Assembly (NCBI RefSeq): GCF_028640845.1
Contig: NC_080543.1
Span: forward strand, 4,727,959 to 4,791,958
Origin: Ahaetulla prasina
Lineage: Eukaryota; Chordata; Lepidosauria; Squamata; Colubridae
DNA: 64,000 nucleotides
Direction: 5' to 3'
Positions 11,155 through 22,726 of the stretch are shown piece by piece; position 1 is the first letter of the stretch, and every line of letters begins with the position of its first letter. Below the pieces are notes generated by a model. The model did not search any database, was not told the DNA's origin, and worked only from the letters and a program-made list of their open reading frames with translations. The position numbers and the translations under genes were made by a program.

Positions 11155-12695
11155 TCTCCCTCCTTCCTTCTTTCCTCCCTCCCTCCCTCATTTCCTTTAT
11201 TCTCCCTCCCTCCCTCCTCCCTCCCTCCCTCCCTTAATTTATTTCCTTCCTTCCTTCCTTCCTTCCCTCCTTCCCTCCCTCCTCCCTCCCTCTCTTAATT
11301 TATTTCTTTTCTTCTCCCTCCTTCCTTCCTCTCTCCCTCCCTCCCTCCCTTATTTCCTTTCTTCTCCCTCCCTCCTTCCTTCCTCTCTCTCTCCCTCCCT
11401 TATTTCCTTTCTTCTCCCTCCTTCCTTCCTTCCTCTCTCCCTCCCTCCCTCCCTTATTTCCTTTCTTCTCCCTCCTTCCTTCCTTCCTCTCTCTCTCCCC
11501 CCCTTTTTTCCCTTCTTCTCCCCCCCTCCTTCCTTCTCTCTCTCCTCCCTTATTTCCTTTCTTCTCCCTCCTTCCTTCCTCTCCTCCCTTATTTCCTCTT
11601 CTCCTCCCTCCTTCCTTCCTCTCTCTCCTCCCTTATTTCCTTTCTTCCTCCTTCCTTCCTTCCTCTCTCCCTCCCTTATTTCCTTTCTTCTCCCTCCTTC
11701 CTTCCTTCCTCTCTCTCTCCCTCCCTTATTTCCTTTCTTCTCCCTCCTTCCTTCCTTCCTCTCTCTCTCCCTCCCTTATTTCCTTTCTTCTCCCTCCTTC
11801 CTTCCTTCCTCTCTCCCTCCCTCCCTCCCTCCCTCCCTTATTTCCTTTCTTCTCCCTCCCTCCTTCCTTCCTTCCTCTCTCTCTCCCTCCCTTATTTCCT
11901 TTCTTCTCCCTCCCTCCTTCCTTCCTCTCTCCCTCCCTTATTTCCTTTCTTCTCCCTCCCTCCTTCCTTCCTCTCTCTCTCCCTCCCTTATTTCCTTTCT
12001 TCTCCCTCCCTCCTTCCTTCCTCTCTCTCTCCCTCCCTTATTTCCTTTCTTCTCCCTCCTTCCTTCCTTCCTCTCTCCCTCCCTCCCTTATTTCCTTTCT
12101 TCTCCCTCCTTCCTTCCTTCCTCTCTCCTCCCTTATTTCCTTTCTTCTCCCTCCTTCCTTCTTCTCCCTCCTCCTCCCTCCTCCCTCCTTATTTCCTTCT
12201 TCTCCTCCTCCTTCCTTCCTTCCTCTCTCTCTCTCCTTTTCCTTTCTTCTCCCTCCTTCCTTCCTCTCTCCCTCCCTCCCTCCCTCCCTTATTTCCTTTC
12301 TTCTCCCTCCCTCCTTCCTTCCTTTCTCTCTCTCTCCCTCCCTTATTTCCTTTCTTCTCCCTCCCTCCTTCCTTCCTTCCTCTCTCCCTCCCTCCCTTAT
12401 TTCCTTTCTTCTCCCTCCTTCCTTCCTTCCTCTCTCCCTCCCTCCCTCCCTCCCTTATTTCCTTTCTTCTTCCTTCCTTCCTCTCTCTCTCCCTCCCTTA
12501 TTTCCTTTCTTCTCCCTCCTTCCTTCCTTCCTATCTCCTCCTCCCTCCTCCTTATTTCCTTTCTTCTCCTCCTCCTTCCTTCTCTCTCCTCCCTCCTTAT
12601 TTCCTTCTTCTCCCTCCTTCCTTCCTTCCTTCCTTCCTTCCTCCCTCCCTCCCTCCCTCCCTCCCTTCTCTCTTTCTCTCTCTCTCTCTTTCTCC
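11155..12695. repeat. 1.5-kb polypyrimidine minisatellite
   Basis: Nearly pure C/T on the + strand. Roughly 50-60-bp units are built from TTATTTCCTTTCTTCTCCCT followed by variable CTTCC and CTCCC runs, about 25-30 units. It produces a long open frame (11072-12853) that is a by-product of the repeat. 12696-13000 is unique sequence with no recognised feature. Confidence 0.95.
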
Positions 12696-13009
12696 ATGTT
12701 GCGGGAAGTGTCCCAAAAGCCAGATACACACATGGCTTCCTAAGGCACAGCCTGCACAAATCCTGCTCAAGGGGAGATTATTTACCGCTTCTCTGCACTC
12801 TGTCTTTCAGGTTTATAAGAAGGAGCTGCTTGATCCCTGAACTGATGGACTAACTTAGCACCCTCCCACCTTCTCACTGTCACTGTGTGAAAAGAAAGAA
12901 AAACTAGCATGATGGAAACATAATTGCAGCCCAAAGGCTAAACTGTCCCCCTTGGATTTCCTCCTATTCTACTTAGTGGGTGGTTCAGGACCCTGGGGGT
13001 CCTTTAAGA

Positions 13010-13132
13010 CAGGGGTCTCCAACCTTGGCAACTTTAAGCCTGGCGGACTTCAAACTCCCAGAATTCCCCAGCTGGGGAATTCTGGGAGTTGAAGTCCGCC
13101 AGGCTTAAAGTTGCCAAGGTTGGAGACCCCTG
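13010..13132. mobile_element. palindromic hAT MITE with perfect 8-bp duplication
   Basis: A 123-bp near-perfect palindrome starting CAGGGGTCTCCAACCTTGGC and ending with its complement. It is flanked by CTTTAAGA at 13002-13009 and 13133-13140. CA...TG ends plus 8-bp duplication fit hAT elements. Confidence 0.92.
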
Positions 13133-13261
13133 CTTTAAGAGTTTGGCAGTAAAGGAAAGCCATGAGATGCTGGCTTGGATAAGCCACAGATTCTTTGTTT
13201 GTTTGTTTGCTTGTTTCGCAACCCAAGAAAAAGGGATGGGCCGAATAAAGGGGCTGTTAAG

Positions 13262-13455
13262 GTCCCAAAAGGGGATGACGTCATACTGCAACCGTCATAA
13301 ATATGAGCCCATTGCCAAGCGCCCCAATTCTGATCACGTGACCAAGTTGCGTGTTGCAACGTTCGCGTGAAAAACGGTCATAAGTCACTCTTTCCAGTGC
13401 CGCCGTAACTATGAACAGCCATTAAACAAATGGTTGCAAGTTGAGAACTACCTGT
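13262..13455. mobile_element. MITE fragment, AGTCCTCGACTTA family (3' half)
   Basis: Family blocks CAACCGTCATAAATATGAG, TGATCACGTGACC, then the end GCAAGTTGAGAACTACCTGT. Confidence 0.75.
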
Positions 13456-13477
13456 GTTCTATTTAATTAAATAAGGG

Positions 13478-13727
13478 CCGTGATAGCTCAGGCTGTTAGA
13501 AGCCTGTTATTAAAACACAGCAGCCTGCAATTACTGCAGGTTCAAGTCCCACCAGGCCCAAGGTTGACTCAGCCTTCCATCCTTTATAAGGTAGGTAAAA
13601 TGAGGACCCAGATTGTTGGGGGGGCAATAAGTTGACTTTGTATATAAATATACAAATAGAATGAGACTATTGCCTTACACACTGTAAGCCGCCCTGAGTC
13701 TTCGGAGAAGGGCGGGATATAAATGTA

Positions 13728-13728
<1 letters not shown>
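13478..13728 (+). mobile_element. tRNA-derived SINE with L2-like 3' end
   Basis: The tRNA-like head includes B-box GGTTCAAGTCCCA (13548-13560). The core AAAATGAGGACCCAGATTG and the 3' end GCCCTGAGTCTTCGGAGAAG follow. It ends in a long TA run. Confidence 0.88.

Positions 13729-13811
<83 letters not shown>
13729..13811. repeat. (TA)n microsatellite
   Basis: About 40 TA units at the 3' end of the SINE. 13812-14000 is A/T-rich. Confidence 0.97.
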
Positions 13812-13818
<7 letters not shown>

Positions 13819-14015
13819 ATCAATAACTGTATCCAGTTATTCATGCTTGCATATTTGACATATTTCACCATTCTTTTTTATATTGAATGTATTTCACAAT
13901 TATTTTTACACTGAATATATTTCACAGTGAATAATGTCATGCATTTAATAATATAATAATAATTATAATAAAATTAATAATAATAAAACTATGACTCCAA
14001 TACCTTCCCAAAAGA

Positions 14016-14494
14016 ATTACCTTCTATACCTTCGTATAGAATTGAAACCTGAACTGTTTCTCCTGGGGATTATTAAAGGAAATTACCCTAAAAGGATTAA
14101 ATATTTGATTATTCATATAACCACAGCAGCAAGAATCGTACTCGCACAAGCCTGGAAAATGTCCACTATACTAACAGATAATAGTGTAATAATCCGGAAA
14201 ATTTTTGAATGTGCAGAAATAGACAAACTTACTTTAGAATTAAAACTTAACTTGGGGAAAGTTGGTATCAATGGATAGAAATTAAAAATAAAGAATGTAT
14301 AGAATGAAATAAAATGTATTTAAATATGTCGATTAGGTAGGAATATGTGGGAATAGATGAACAAAGTTAAGAATTATGTACTGTCAGAATGACGTTGAAC
14401 TGTATAATTGTTACGGATATATTTTGGTTATAGATGTATGTTTACTTGTGTTTTAGGATTTTAAAAGTTAATAAAGGTTTAAAAAGAAAAAAAA
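14016..14494 (+). mobile_element. 5'-truncated L1 LINE with 14-bp target duplication
   Basis: The open stretch KPELFLLGIIKGNYPK and IIHITTAARIVLAQAWK matches the ORF2 C-terminus of the L1 at 15411-18043. The 3' end has AATAAAGG and a poly-A. It is flanked by ACCTTCCCAAAAGA at 14002-14015 and 14495-14508. 14509-15050 shows nothing recognised. Confidence 0.88.
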
Positions 14495-15050
14495 ACCTTC
14501 CCAAAAGAGACGGTGGGCATGAAAAATATGCTCTTTTCTAGGCGACTTGTCTTTTAACCCATATTTGCACCCGGATGTCAAACTCCCTGCTTTGATGGCG
14601 TAGAATAACTTCATTCTTGGAATTTATGGTGGGAAGAATAAAACTCAGTTGCCTTTGTCTTTGAAAAAGACAACAAGACGTGAGAGAAGGGAAATAAATA
14701 GCCAAAATTGGAGCTGCTGGACTCTAAAACTTAGCGATGGGTTTGAAGAGTTCTTCTTTTAGCTGTCTTGACTCTTGACCAGGGTTATCAACTGCTCAGT
14801 GGGAACCTGGCTTTTGGAAGATCTCAAAGGTCGACAAAGGTCGACCATCCATCAATCCAGAGACTTGTAAAGGGCGCCCAGAATGTCAACAGAAGAATCT
14901 GCCGGGCTATTTAAGGCTGGAATTCTCTTTGAAGTCAAGGAGGGAAATCTGGAATGTTCTTCCTGGGGGGAAAAAAAAACAAATATTTGTGAATGTGCTT
15001 CCCCCGAAAGAAGTTATGGTTTCTTTCTTCCAGGTCTGTAACCTCCACTT

Positions 15051-15240
15051 AACAGAATAACAGAGTTGGAAGGGGACCCTGGAGATCTTTTAGTCCAACC
15101 CCCTGTTCAAGCAGCAGACCCTACGTACCATTGATTAACATGATGGGTGATTCATTCACATTGGCCTTACACAATGTAAGCCGCCCTGAGTCTTCGGAGA
15201 AGGGCGGGATATAAATGTAAAAAATAAAAATAAAAAATGA
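15051..15240. mobile_element. CR1 and SINE remnants
   Basis: Inverted CR1 3' end remnant (15051-15140) followed by the last 75 bp of the L2-tailed SINE on the + strand (15160-15235). Confidence 0.7.
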
Positions 15241-15640
15241 ACAGAATAAAGATTTGGAAGGGACCTTGGAGGCCTTCTAGTCCAACCCCCTGCCCAGGCA
15301 GGAAACCCTATACCATTTCAGACAAATGGTTATCCAATATTTTCTTTAAAACTTCCAGTGTTGGAGCATTTACAACTTCTGCAGGCAAGTTGTTCCACTG
15401 ATTAATTGTTTTTTTTTTAATTGAAAAAGTTTAAAACAAAAACAAAAACATTTTCCCCCCCCTTTTCCCCCCCTCCCTCCCAGAAAACCCCTCCCCCTCC
15501 CCCCCGGCTTCCCGGGTCAATCACAAGGTATTGTTATACATAAACCAAACATAGAATAAAATTTTCCCTTCCAATCCAATTAACCTCATCCAAAGCTTTT
15601 CATCTCCCAACCCCTCCCATTACATAAAATAACTTTCTAA

Positions 15641-16458
15641 TTATTCAAAGGCAATCTGATATTTCTTAATCTGATATCTGTTTTGTAGATAATCAATCCA
15701 TTTTTTCCATTCAATTAAATATCTTTCCTGCGTATTGTCTTTTAAAAAAGCTGAGATTTTAGCCATCTCAGCCAAATTAATGACTTTCAGTATCCATTCT
15801 TCTATTGTAGGTACCTCTTCTTTCTTCCAGTATTGTCCAATCAACAGTCTTGCTGCTGTTATTAAATTCAGAATCAGTTTAGTCTCAATCCCTGTACAAT
15901 CCGTTATAATTCCCAAAAGGAAAAATTGTGGCAGGAACTTTATCTTCTTCTTCAGTACATTTTGAATAATCCACCAAATTCTTATCCAAAAGGCCTTAAT
16001 TTTCTTGCAAGTCCACCAAATATGAAAATATGTAGCGTCATCACAATCACACCTCCAACATTTCGCTTGGATATTAGGATACATACATGATAATTTTTTG
16101 GGATCTAAGTGCCATCTATAAAACATCTTATAAAAATTTTCCCTTAAATTCTGTGCTTGTGTAAACTTAACATTTCTAACCCAAATTTTCTCCCATGTTT
16201 CCAACATTATTGGTTCCTGAATATTCTGTGCCCATTCCTGATATATACAACAATTCCATGCTTCTTTTCCAAAGCTGATGCAACAAAATGTTTACCTAAT
16301 TTTGAGTTAATTAAGTATTTTTGGTCTGATAATTTTATATGTGTCTCTTGCAGGCAAATCACATCATTTTTAAATTGTTTCAAGTAGTGAAATATTTTCC
16401 TTCTTTTCTGAGCTGAATTCAAGCCATTAACATTCCATGACAAAATTCTATTTGCCAT
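15641..16458 (-). pseudogene. L1 ORF2 remnant: endonuclease start joined to C-terminus
   Basis: MANRILSWNVNGLNSAQKRR and ICLQETHIKLSDQKY are the first two catalytic blocks of the APE-type endonuclease. After GIVVYI (about 16240) the sequence jumps to EWAQNIQEPIMLETWEKIW in another frame and runs through the C-terminal cysteine motif (CWRCDCDDATYFHIWWTC) to the stop at 15641. About a thousand residues are missing compared with usual L1 ORF2 length. Confidence 0.85.
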
Positions 16459-17465
16459 TACTGGCCTCCTGAAGCTTTGAAGCAAACAACGGAAGATCCT
16501 CCTCCGGTATCTTCCGTCTAGCTCCTCCCACAGCTTCCATACTGGGATCCTGACTTTTACTTTGAGACTGTTGCTCTTCTTTACGCTTAAGAGCTCCTCT
16601 TGTCACCCTTTGCTCTTGTGGTTCCTCTAATACTGGCAGCAAAGGCTCTTGGATCACCACGCCTTCTTGAATCTCTTGAAGTCACTTCTATTTCGACTTT
16701 CAAAACTGTAGAAAGAAAATCCTTTGCCTTTAAAACAGTGTCAATTCTATATCTCCTTCCTTGATAGAATACTGTCAGTCCAACTGGCACCTCCCATCTG
16801 AATTGAATCTGATGTTTTTTAAGTTCTTGTGTAAAAAAAGCAAATTCCTTCCTATCTCTTAACATCTTTGAAGGAATCTCTTTCAACACCTTCAGCTCCT
16901 GTTCTCCAATTTTTAAAGTTGTCTGATATGAAACTTGCAGAATCTGATTTCTCATAGTCCTTTTCACAAAATAAACCACAATGTCCCGAGGAAGCTTTCT
17001 CTGTCTTGCGATCCAGGAATTAACTCTATATATTTTATCAATTTGGTAAGCTACCTCTTGGGGTTCCACTTCAATAAATTCAGCCAATGCTTCTGATATA
17101 ATTTTTCTTAAGTCTTCTCCTCGCTCTTCTTGCATACCACGGATTCTAAGAGCTCCTTCCATAAGTTTATATTGTAATATCACAACCTGATCTTCATTTT
17201 GATCCACTTTTTTCTGAACACCTTGCATTTTGTCTTCTAAATGCTTATTTGACTGAGAGATCTGTTGCATTTCTTCTTCCAATCCCTCAATTTTTTTACT
17301 CAATCCTTGAACTGCCATGAGAATATCTTCTCTTATTTTTGCATTAAAATTCTCCATCATCTCTTTTTGCCTATCTTCAGAAAGTTTTAATTGTACTTTC
17401 AATATATCCTCAAGACTTGGTTCAGATCCCCTTCTTCCAGAAGGCTTTAAAGGTTTAGCTGCCAT
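16448..17465 (-). pseudogene. L1 ORF1 protein, frameshifted near its end
   Basis: Starts at 17465 (MAAKPLKPSGRRG). Residues about 20-110 form a coiled coil of heptads (LSKKIEGLEEEMQQISQS, NKHLEDKMQGVQKK). RRM-like and C-terminal domains follow (ALRIRGMQEERGED, VYFVKRTMRNQILQ, IQFRWEVPVGLTV). ORF1 proteins trimerise and bind L1 RNA. The frame stops at 16587 in arginine-rich sequence, while a second frame (about 16660 to 16448) gives a plausible tail (LKRKEEQQSQSKSQDPS), suggesting a frameshift near 16670. Confidence 0.82.
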
Positions 17466-18345
17466 TCTGTCTTCAAAAGAATCAGGAATTTAAACTTAAC
17501 AACTTTCCTTTACTCCTTTCAGTATAAGAGAACTCCGTTTGTAACAATCCACAAATAACGCTACTTTGTTGTACTAAAAAATTTCACTTTCACTTTCAGA
17601 CGCCATTTTAAAAGTCAATTAATCAGAGACAAAGAGAGGTTTCAAGTTTCAAAAAGGGAGTCGGTATACTTGCCGTGTTGATTCTACTTCAAAGATCGAA
17701 CGCTTGTGAAATTCCCGTCTGCTTAGAAAATCAATCAATTTAATAAGTCCTTTTGAGCAGAAATGACCCCTACTCCTTTTTCCTGGAAAAAAAACAGGAG
17801 CGCGTTTGAAGTCGGAGATAGTGAAGTTCAGTGGGACCATAAATCCAGGAAAATTCGCTCTTAAGAGCAAACCCCCTGTCTAGATCTACCACTCCCCCAC
17901 AACTCTGCATAAACCCTCTTATGCCCAAAGGGTATGCTAAGGTCAGTGAACAGTGATTTATACTGTTTCACTGACTTTTACGATCTTCTAACGGGGAGTG
18001 CCCTGTTAGAGCACCCGGCACGAGCGGTGACGTCACTGGAGCCCCACTGATTAATTGTTCTAACTGTCAGGAAATTTCTCCTTAGTTCTAAGTTGCTTCT
18101 CTCCTTGATTAGTTTCCACCCATTGCTTCTTGTTCTACCCTCAGGTGCTTTGGAGAATAGCTTGACTCCCTCTTCTTTGGGGCAGCCCCTGAGATACTGG
18201 AACACTGCTATCATGTCTCCCCTAGTCCTTCTTTTCATTAAACTAGACATGCCCAGTTCCTGCAACCGTTCATTGTATGTTTTAGCCTCCAGTCCCCTAA
18301 TCATCTTTGCTGCTCTTCTCTGCACTCTTTCTACAGTCTCAACAT

Positions 18346-19045
18346 CTTTTTTGAGTCCAACCAGGAGATCTCATTCCATTCCAGACAAATGGCTGTCCAG
18401 TCTCTTTTTAAAAGCTTCCGGCGCACCCAAAACCGCTGAAGGAAAGCTGTTCCACTGAATAATGAACTAATAAAAGAGAATATTTGTAGCTCAGGTTGAC
18501 CTGAGGAGAGCTTGCTGCTCTCTGAGCTTGCTTGTTTCCTTGTAGACATTTCATGACCTAAACTAGGTATCATCAGCAGTACTGATTAACGTCATCTGCG
18601 ATTAATTAACAGAATAACAGAGTTGGAAGGGACCTTGGAGGTCTTCTAGTCCAACCCCCTTGCTTGAGCATTAGTTCCTTCCTCTTCAAAACAGAATAAC
18701 AGCGTAGGAAGGGACATTAGAGGTCTTCTAGTCCAACCCACCATTCAAGCAGGAGATCTCATACCATTCCGGACAAATGCCCATCCAATTTCTTCTTAAA
18801 AGCCTCCAGCGTCGGAGCACCCAAAACTTCTGGAGGGAAACGGTTCCACTGATTAATTGTTCTCATTAGCAGGGATTTTCTCCTTTTTTTTTTTCTTTCT
18901 TTCTAGGTGGCTTCTCTCCTTACTTCGTTTCCATCCTTCGCTTCTTCTCCTGCCTTTTGGAAAATAAGCTGATCCCCTCTTTTTGGTGGCAGCCCCTCAA
19001 ATATTGGAAGACTGCTATCATGTCACCCCCCTAGTCCTTTCTTTT
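18346..19045 (-). mobile_element. CR1 fragments and a PLE-type hammerhead-like motif
   Basis: Three inverted CR1 3' pieces (about 18353-18470, 18608-18665, 18693-19045). Between them at 18525-18590 lies a minus-strand CTGATGA-T-ACCTA...TAGGT-CAT-GAAATGTC motif. Confidence 0.7.
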
Positions 19046-19067
19046 CATTAGACTAGACCAAGGGTGT

Positions 19068-19386
19068 CGAACTCAAGGCACGCAGGCTGGATTAGACTCA
19101 CGGGATGCTTAGATCTGGCCCATAGGGCCAGCCTGGAAATAACAAAGGACTGCCCCACCTCCCAGTACCTCTGCTAGTGAAAACAGTCCATGAAGGGGCA
19201 GCACAAGGCTCGCCCTGTGCCCCATTTTTGGCCTGGACGGCCTCTTGCATCAACCTACCATGCAAGAGGCCATCCATGCATCGGGGCCTCCCATGCGCAC
19301 CCCGTTTTGGCCAGCAGGGTGTTGCAGGAGGGCAACTACAATGCTAATCTGGCCCTTGAAGAAATCCAGTTTGACACCCCTGGATT
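19068..19386. mobile_element. hAT-like non-autonomous element
   Basis: Ends GGGTGTCGAACTCAAGGC and CCAGTTTGACACCCCTGG are inverted-repeat-like and match the family at 25932 and 43563. Confidence 0.65.
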
Positions 19387-20190
19387 AAGGTAAAGATAAA
19401 GGTTCCCCTGGCACATATGTGCCAGTCATTCTCCGACTCTAGGGGGCGGTGCTCATCTCCGTTTCAAAGCCGAAGAGCCAGCGCTGTCCGAAGACGTCTC
19501 CGGGGTCATGTGGCCGGCATGACTCAACGCCAAAGGCGCACGGAACGCTGTGACCTTCCCACCAAAGGTCACCAGTAGCCTCCCACCGACCTGTGTGCTC
19601 CCACAGAGAGGGCCTCCTCCGGGTACCGTCGGCCAAACAATGTCGGCTGGCGACCCCCAGGGGGAGGGCCTTCTCTGTGGGGGCTCCTGCCCTCTGGAAT
19701 GAGCTACCTCCAGGGCTTCGTCAACTCCCTGACCTCCGGACCTTTCGCCGCGAGCTGAAGACGCTTTTGTTTCAGCGTGCAGGGCTAGCTTAAATATAGT
19801 TTTAATTGGGGTTTTTAAACAGGGTTTTTAAACAGGGTTTTTAATAGTATTTAAATTTTTAGGCCATATCTGGAATTAGTTTTTTATACTGCTTTTAACC
19901 TGTGTTATATGTATTTGTATTTTATTGGCTGTGAACCGCCCTGAGTCCTTCAGGAGAAGGGCGGTATACAAATTTAATAAAATAAATAAATAAATAAATA
20001 AATAAATAAAGGTGGTTCCTATTTCTCTACTTGCATTTTTTTTTAACGTGCTTTCAAACCGCTAGGTTGGCAGAAGCTGGGAGAAGTCACGGGAGCTCAC
20101 CCCATTATGTGGCAGCACTAGGGATTCGAACTGCTGAACTGCCAATCTTTTGAGCGTCAAGCTCAACATCTTAGCCACTGAGCCACCTGT
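19387..20190 (-). mobile_element. tRNA-derived SINE split by an L2 insertion
   Basis: Inverted copy of the SINE at 50101-50460: the block ATGTGGCCGGCATGACTC (19507-19524) and the tRNA-like head GGATTCGAACTGCTGAACTG (20122-20141). The L2 tail 19563-20010 interrupts it. Confidence 0.82.
19563..20010 (+). mobile_element. L2-type LINE 3' end
   Basis: Reads LATPRGRAFSVGAPALWNEL and [14 protein letters not shown], the L2 ORF2 end, then the CCGCCCTGAGTCCTTCAGG hairpin and AAAT units. 20191-20754 holds no recognised feature. Confidence 0.85.
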
Positions 20191-20754
20191 ACTAGACACC
20201 CCCACCCCTGGACTAGACATATACCCAATTCCTGCTCCCGTTTTAGCCTCCTGCTCCCTATCGCTCTTTGATCTGACTTCTCTTGCCAGGGGTGGTGGGG
20301 TGGTGGCAGAAGAATTAAAGAACGTAATAGATAGACATGTTCGTGAAACGATCTCCAACAGGCTCATGTTTTCCTTTCCCTGTATTTTTGCAGACCCCAA
20401 TCAGACCGTCGTTAAGCGAAACTGGCTTCTTTTGCTTGTGGGAAAGGACACAAATGGGGATCGAACGACCCTGGGCAGGCTGCAAACAGCGTAGAAGAGA
20501 AAAAGAGAAGAGAAACAACCATTAAGTAAATATGAGAGATGACTTGCTTCCCCGTCTTCTGGTTCACAACTCTAAAGTGCAAATACTTCATGAAATAATT
20601 CCCACTGAAATTAAAGAATTTTCTGGCTGCTCTTGTCTGTTGATAAGAATTCCCTTATCTTTATAAAAAAAATTAAAAAAAAGCCAAAACATTATTCTAG
20701 GGAGAGAGCGCCCTCTGGTGTCCTCAATCGGAAGTAAAATAGGGCAGAGAATGG

Positions 20755-21340
20755 ATTTATTTATTTATTTTATTTTGTCACAACAATATATGTAGGTATC
20801 ATACAAAAAGATTATATAGTAAATAAACACATATATGGGTAAATATAAGGAGGTATAAGCATATATATAGGAAGAAGAAAAGAAAAACAATAGGACAGGA
20901 GCGGTAGGCACGTTTGTGCGCTTATGCACGCCCCTTATGGTCCTCTTAGGAATGGGGTGAGGTCAGTAGTAGACAGTTTTTGGATAAAGCTTTTAGGATT
21001 ATGGGAAGAGACCACAGAGTCAGGTAATGTATTCCAAGCACTGATGATTCTGTTACAGAAGTCATATTTTCTGCAATCTAGATTAAAGCGGTTGACGTTA
21101 AGTTTAAATCTATTAGTTGCTCTAGTATTATTGCAATTAAAGCTGAAGTAGTCTTTAACAGGAAGGACATTCCAACAGATGATTCTGTGAGTTAAGCTTA
21201 GGTCTTGTCGAAGGCGACGGAGTTCCAAGTTTTCTAAGCCTAGGATTTCAAGTCTGGTGGGATAGGGTATTTTATTGTTTTCAGAGGAATGGAGAACTCT
21301 TCTTGTAAAATATTTCTGGATTCACAGTACAGATGGACAA
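20755..21340 (-). mobile_element. CR1-group LINE, ORF2 end
   Basis: On the minus strand 21228-20935 reads [34 protein letters not shown] and RIISAWNTLPDSVV, a non-LTR RT C-terminus. The 3' UTR ends TTGTGACAAAATAAAATAAA. The same family is at 55440-56250. Confidence 0.8.
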
Positions 21341-21341
21341 C

Positions 21342-21700
21342 TAGAATAGAATAGAATAGAATAGAATAGAATAGAATAGAATAGAATATAGAATAGAATT
21401 TTTTATTGGCCAAGTGTGATTGGACACACAAGGAATTTGTCTTGGTGCATATGCTCTCAGTGTACATAAAAGAAAAGATACGTTCATCAAGGTACAACAT
21501 TTACAACACAATTGATGGTCAATATATCAACATAAATCATAAGTGCAGATTTAGTAAATATTTTGACAGTGTTGAGGGAATTATTTGTTTAGCAGAGTGA
21601 TGGCCTTCGGGAAAAAACTGTCCTTGTATCTAATTGTTCTGGTGTGCAGTGCTCTATAGCGTCGTTTTGATGGCAGGAGTTGAAACAGTTTATGTTTTTA
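21342..21700 (-). mobile_element. L3-type LINE 3' end with AATAG array
   Basis: Nine AATAG units, then the inverted L3 3' UTR, with an internal deletion relative to the copies at 6317 and 25306. 21690-21800 is a self-complementary patch built from its GAAACAGTTTATG segment. Confidence 0.85.
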
Positions 21701-21906
21701 ACATAAACTGTTTATGAGTTGAAACAGTTGAAAACATAAAATGTTTATGTTTTGAACTCATAAAGTTCAAAACATAAAACAGTTTATATTTTATGTTTAA
21801 CTCTGAATGGTCACTAAATGAACTGTCATAAGTCGAGGACTTCCTGTATATTAGGTGTAGCAGATGCATTACATTCTTTTCCATGTGACGTAACAAGAGT
21901 CCTTAA

Positions 21907-22310
21907 ATAGAATAGAATAGAATAGAATTTTTTATTGGCCAAGTGTGATTGGACACACAAGGAATTTGTCTTGGTGCACACGCTCTCAGTGTACCTAAAA
22001 GAAAAGATACGTTCATCAAGGTACTATTCGTTTAGTGACCATTTGAAGTTACAACGGTACTGAAAGAAATGACTCCTGGCTGTTTTTCACACTTACGACC
22101 CTTGCTTGCATGCCCATGGTCACGTGGTCAAATTTGTAACCTTCCCAGCCGGTTTCTGACAAGTAAGTTAATGGGGAGAGGCAGATTGGCTTAATGACCA
22201 TGTGGCAAAAGTGGGAAAAGTTCGTAAAATGGAGCAAGATTCACTTAGTAACCGGCTCGCTTAGCGATGGAATTTTAGGCTCAATAGTTGTTAAAGGCTA
22301 CCTGTAAAGA
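21907..22310. mobile_element. L3 remnant and MITE of the AGTCCTCGACTTA family
   Basis: A short inverted L3 tail with three AATAG units (21907-22023) abuts a MITE copy (22024-22310) with ATGGTCACGTGGTCAAATT and GGCTACCTGT. 22311-22718 has no recognised feature. Confidence 0.7.
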
Positions 22311-22726
22311 TTTTTTTTAAAAAAACAACAACAACTCTCTGTCTGTAAAGATAAAATACTTAATGAAGAATAATATTTTTTTTAAAAACAAAGAATTTAT
22401 GAATTGACCCATGACAACAATTCTTAGGGCAAAGAACTATTAATTAGCACCGAAGGCTTTAAGGAATGAACCAAAGACTCTCTGTTCAATCCTTTTTTGC
22501 ATACAGGCACCGGTTGTGAGGTGTTGAAAATAGTTGTATACGTGATGTTCAAACCGTATTCGGGATTTTGGACATTGCCCCGAAGTTAAACATCTCAAAT
22601 GTCAAACTTCATGATTTCCTGGTGGTCTCCTGCCCTTTCCTTACAGCTGGGTAATACTGTACCCTACTGTCAAAGCATTGACCTTGCTTGTCAGAAGGTC
22701 GCAAAAGGGGATCCCATGATCCTAGG

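Larger units (their letters stand above)
15411..18043 (-). mobile_element. L1 LINE with large internal ORF2 deletion
   Basis: 2,633 bp on the minus strand, flanked by CCACTGATTAATTGTT at 15395-15410 and 18044-18059. 5' UTR is about 17466-18043. ORF1 runs from 17465. ORF2 starts at 16458 with the endonuclease opening, then joins at about 16235 to the ORF2 C-terminus (to 15641). The rest of ORF2, including all RT motifs, is absent. A short T-run at 15411 is the inverted poly-A. Confidence 0.92.
15241..18345 (-). mobile_element. CR1 LINE split by an L1 insertion
   Basis: Inverted CR1 3' end at 15241-15410 continues at 18060-18345 (ORF2 blocks [30 protein letters not shown]). The two parts join exactly when the L1 and one copy of its target duplication are removed. 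Confidence 0.92.

Noticed and set aside
11072..12853. 593-codon open frame rich in Ser, Leu, Pro and Phe
   Set aside because: It is a translation of a polypyrimidine minisatellite; no domain, and other frames are open too.
13548..13560. possible tRNA genes at B-box sequences (also 28745, 42265, 50164)
   Set aside because: Heads belong to SINEs with long non-tRNA bodies and degenerate cloverleaf; not functional tRNAs.
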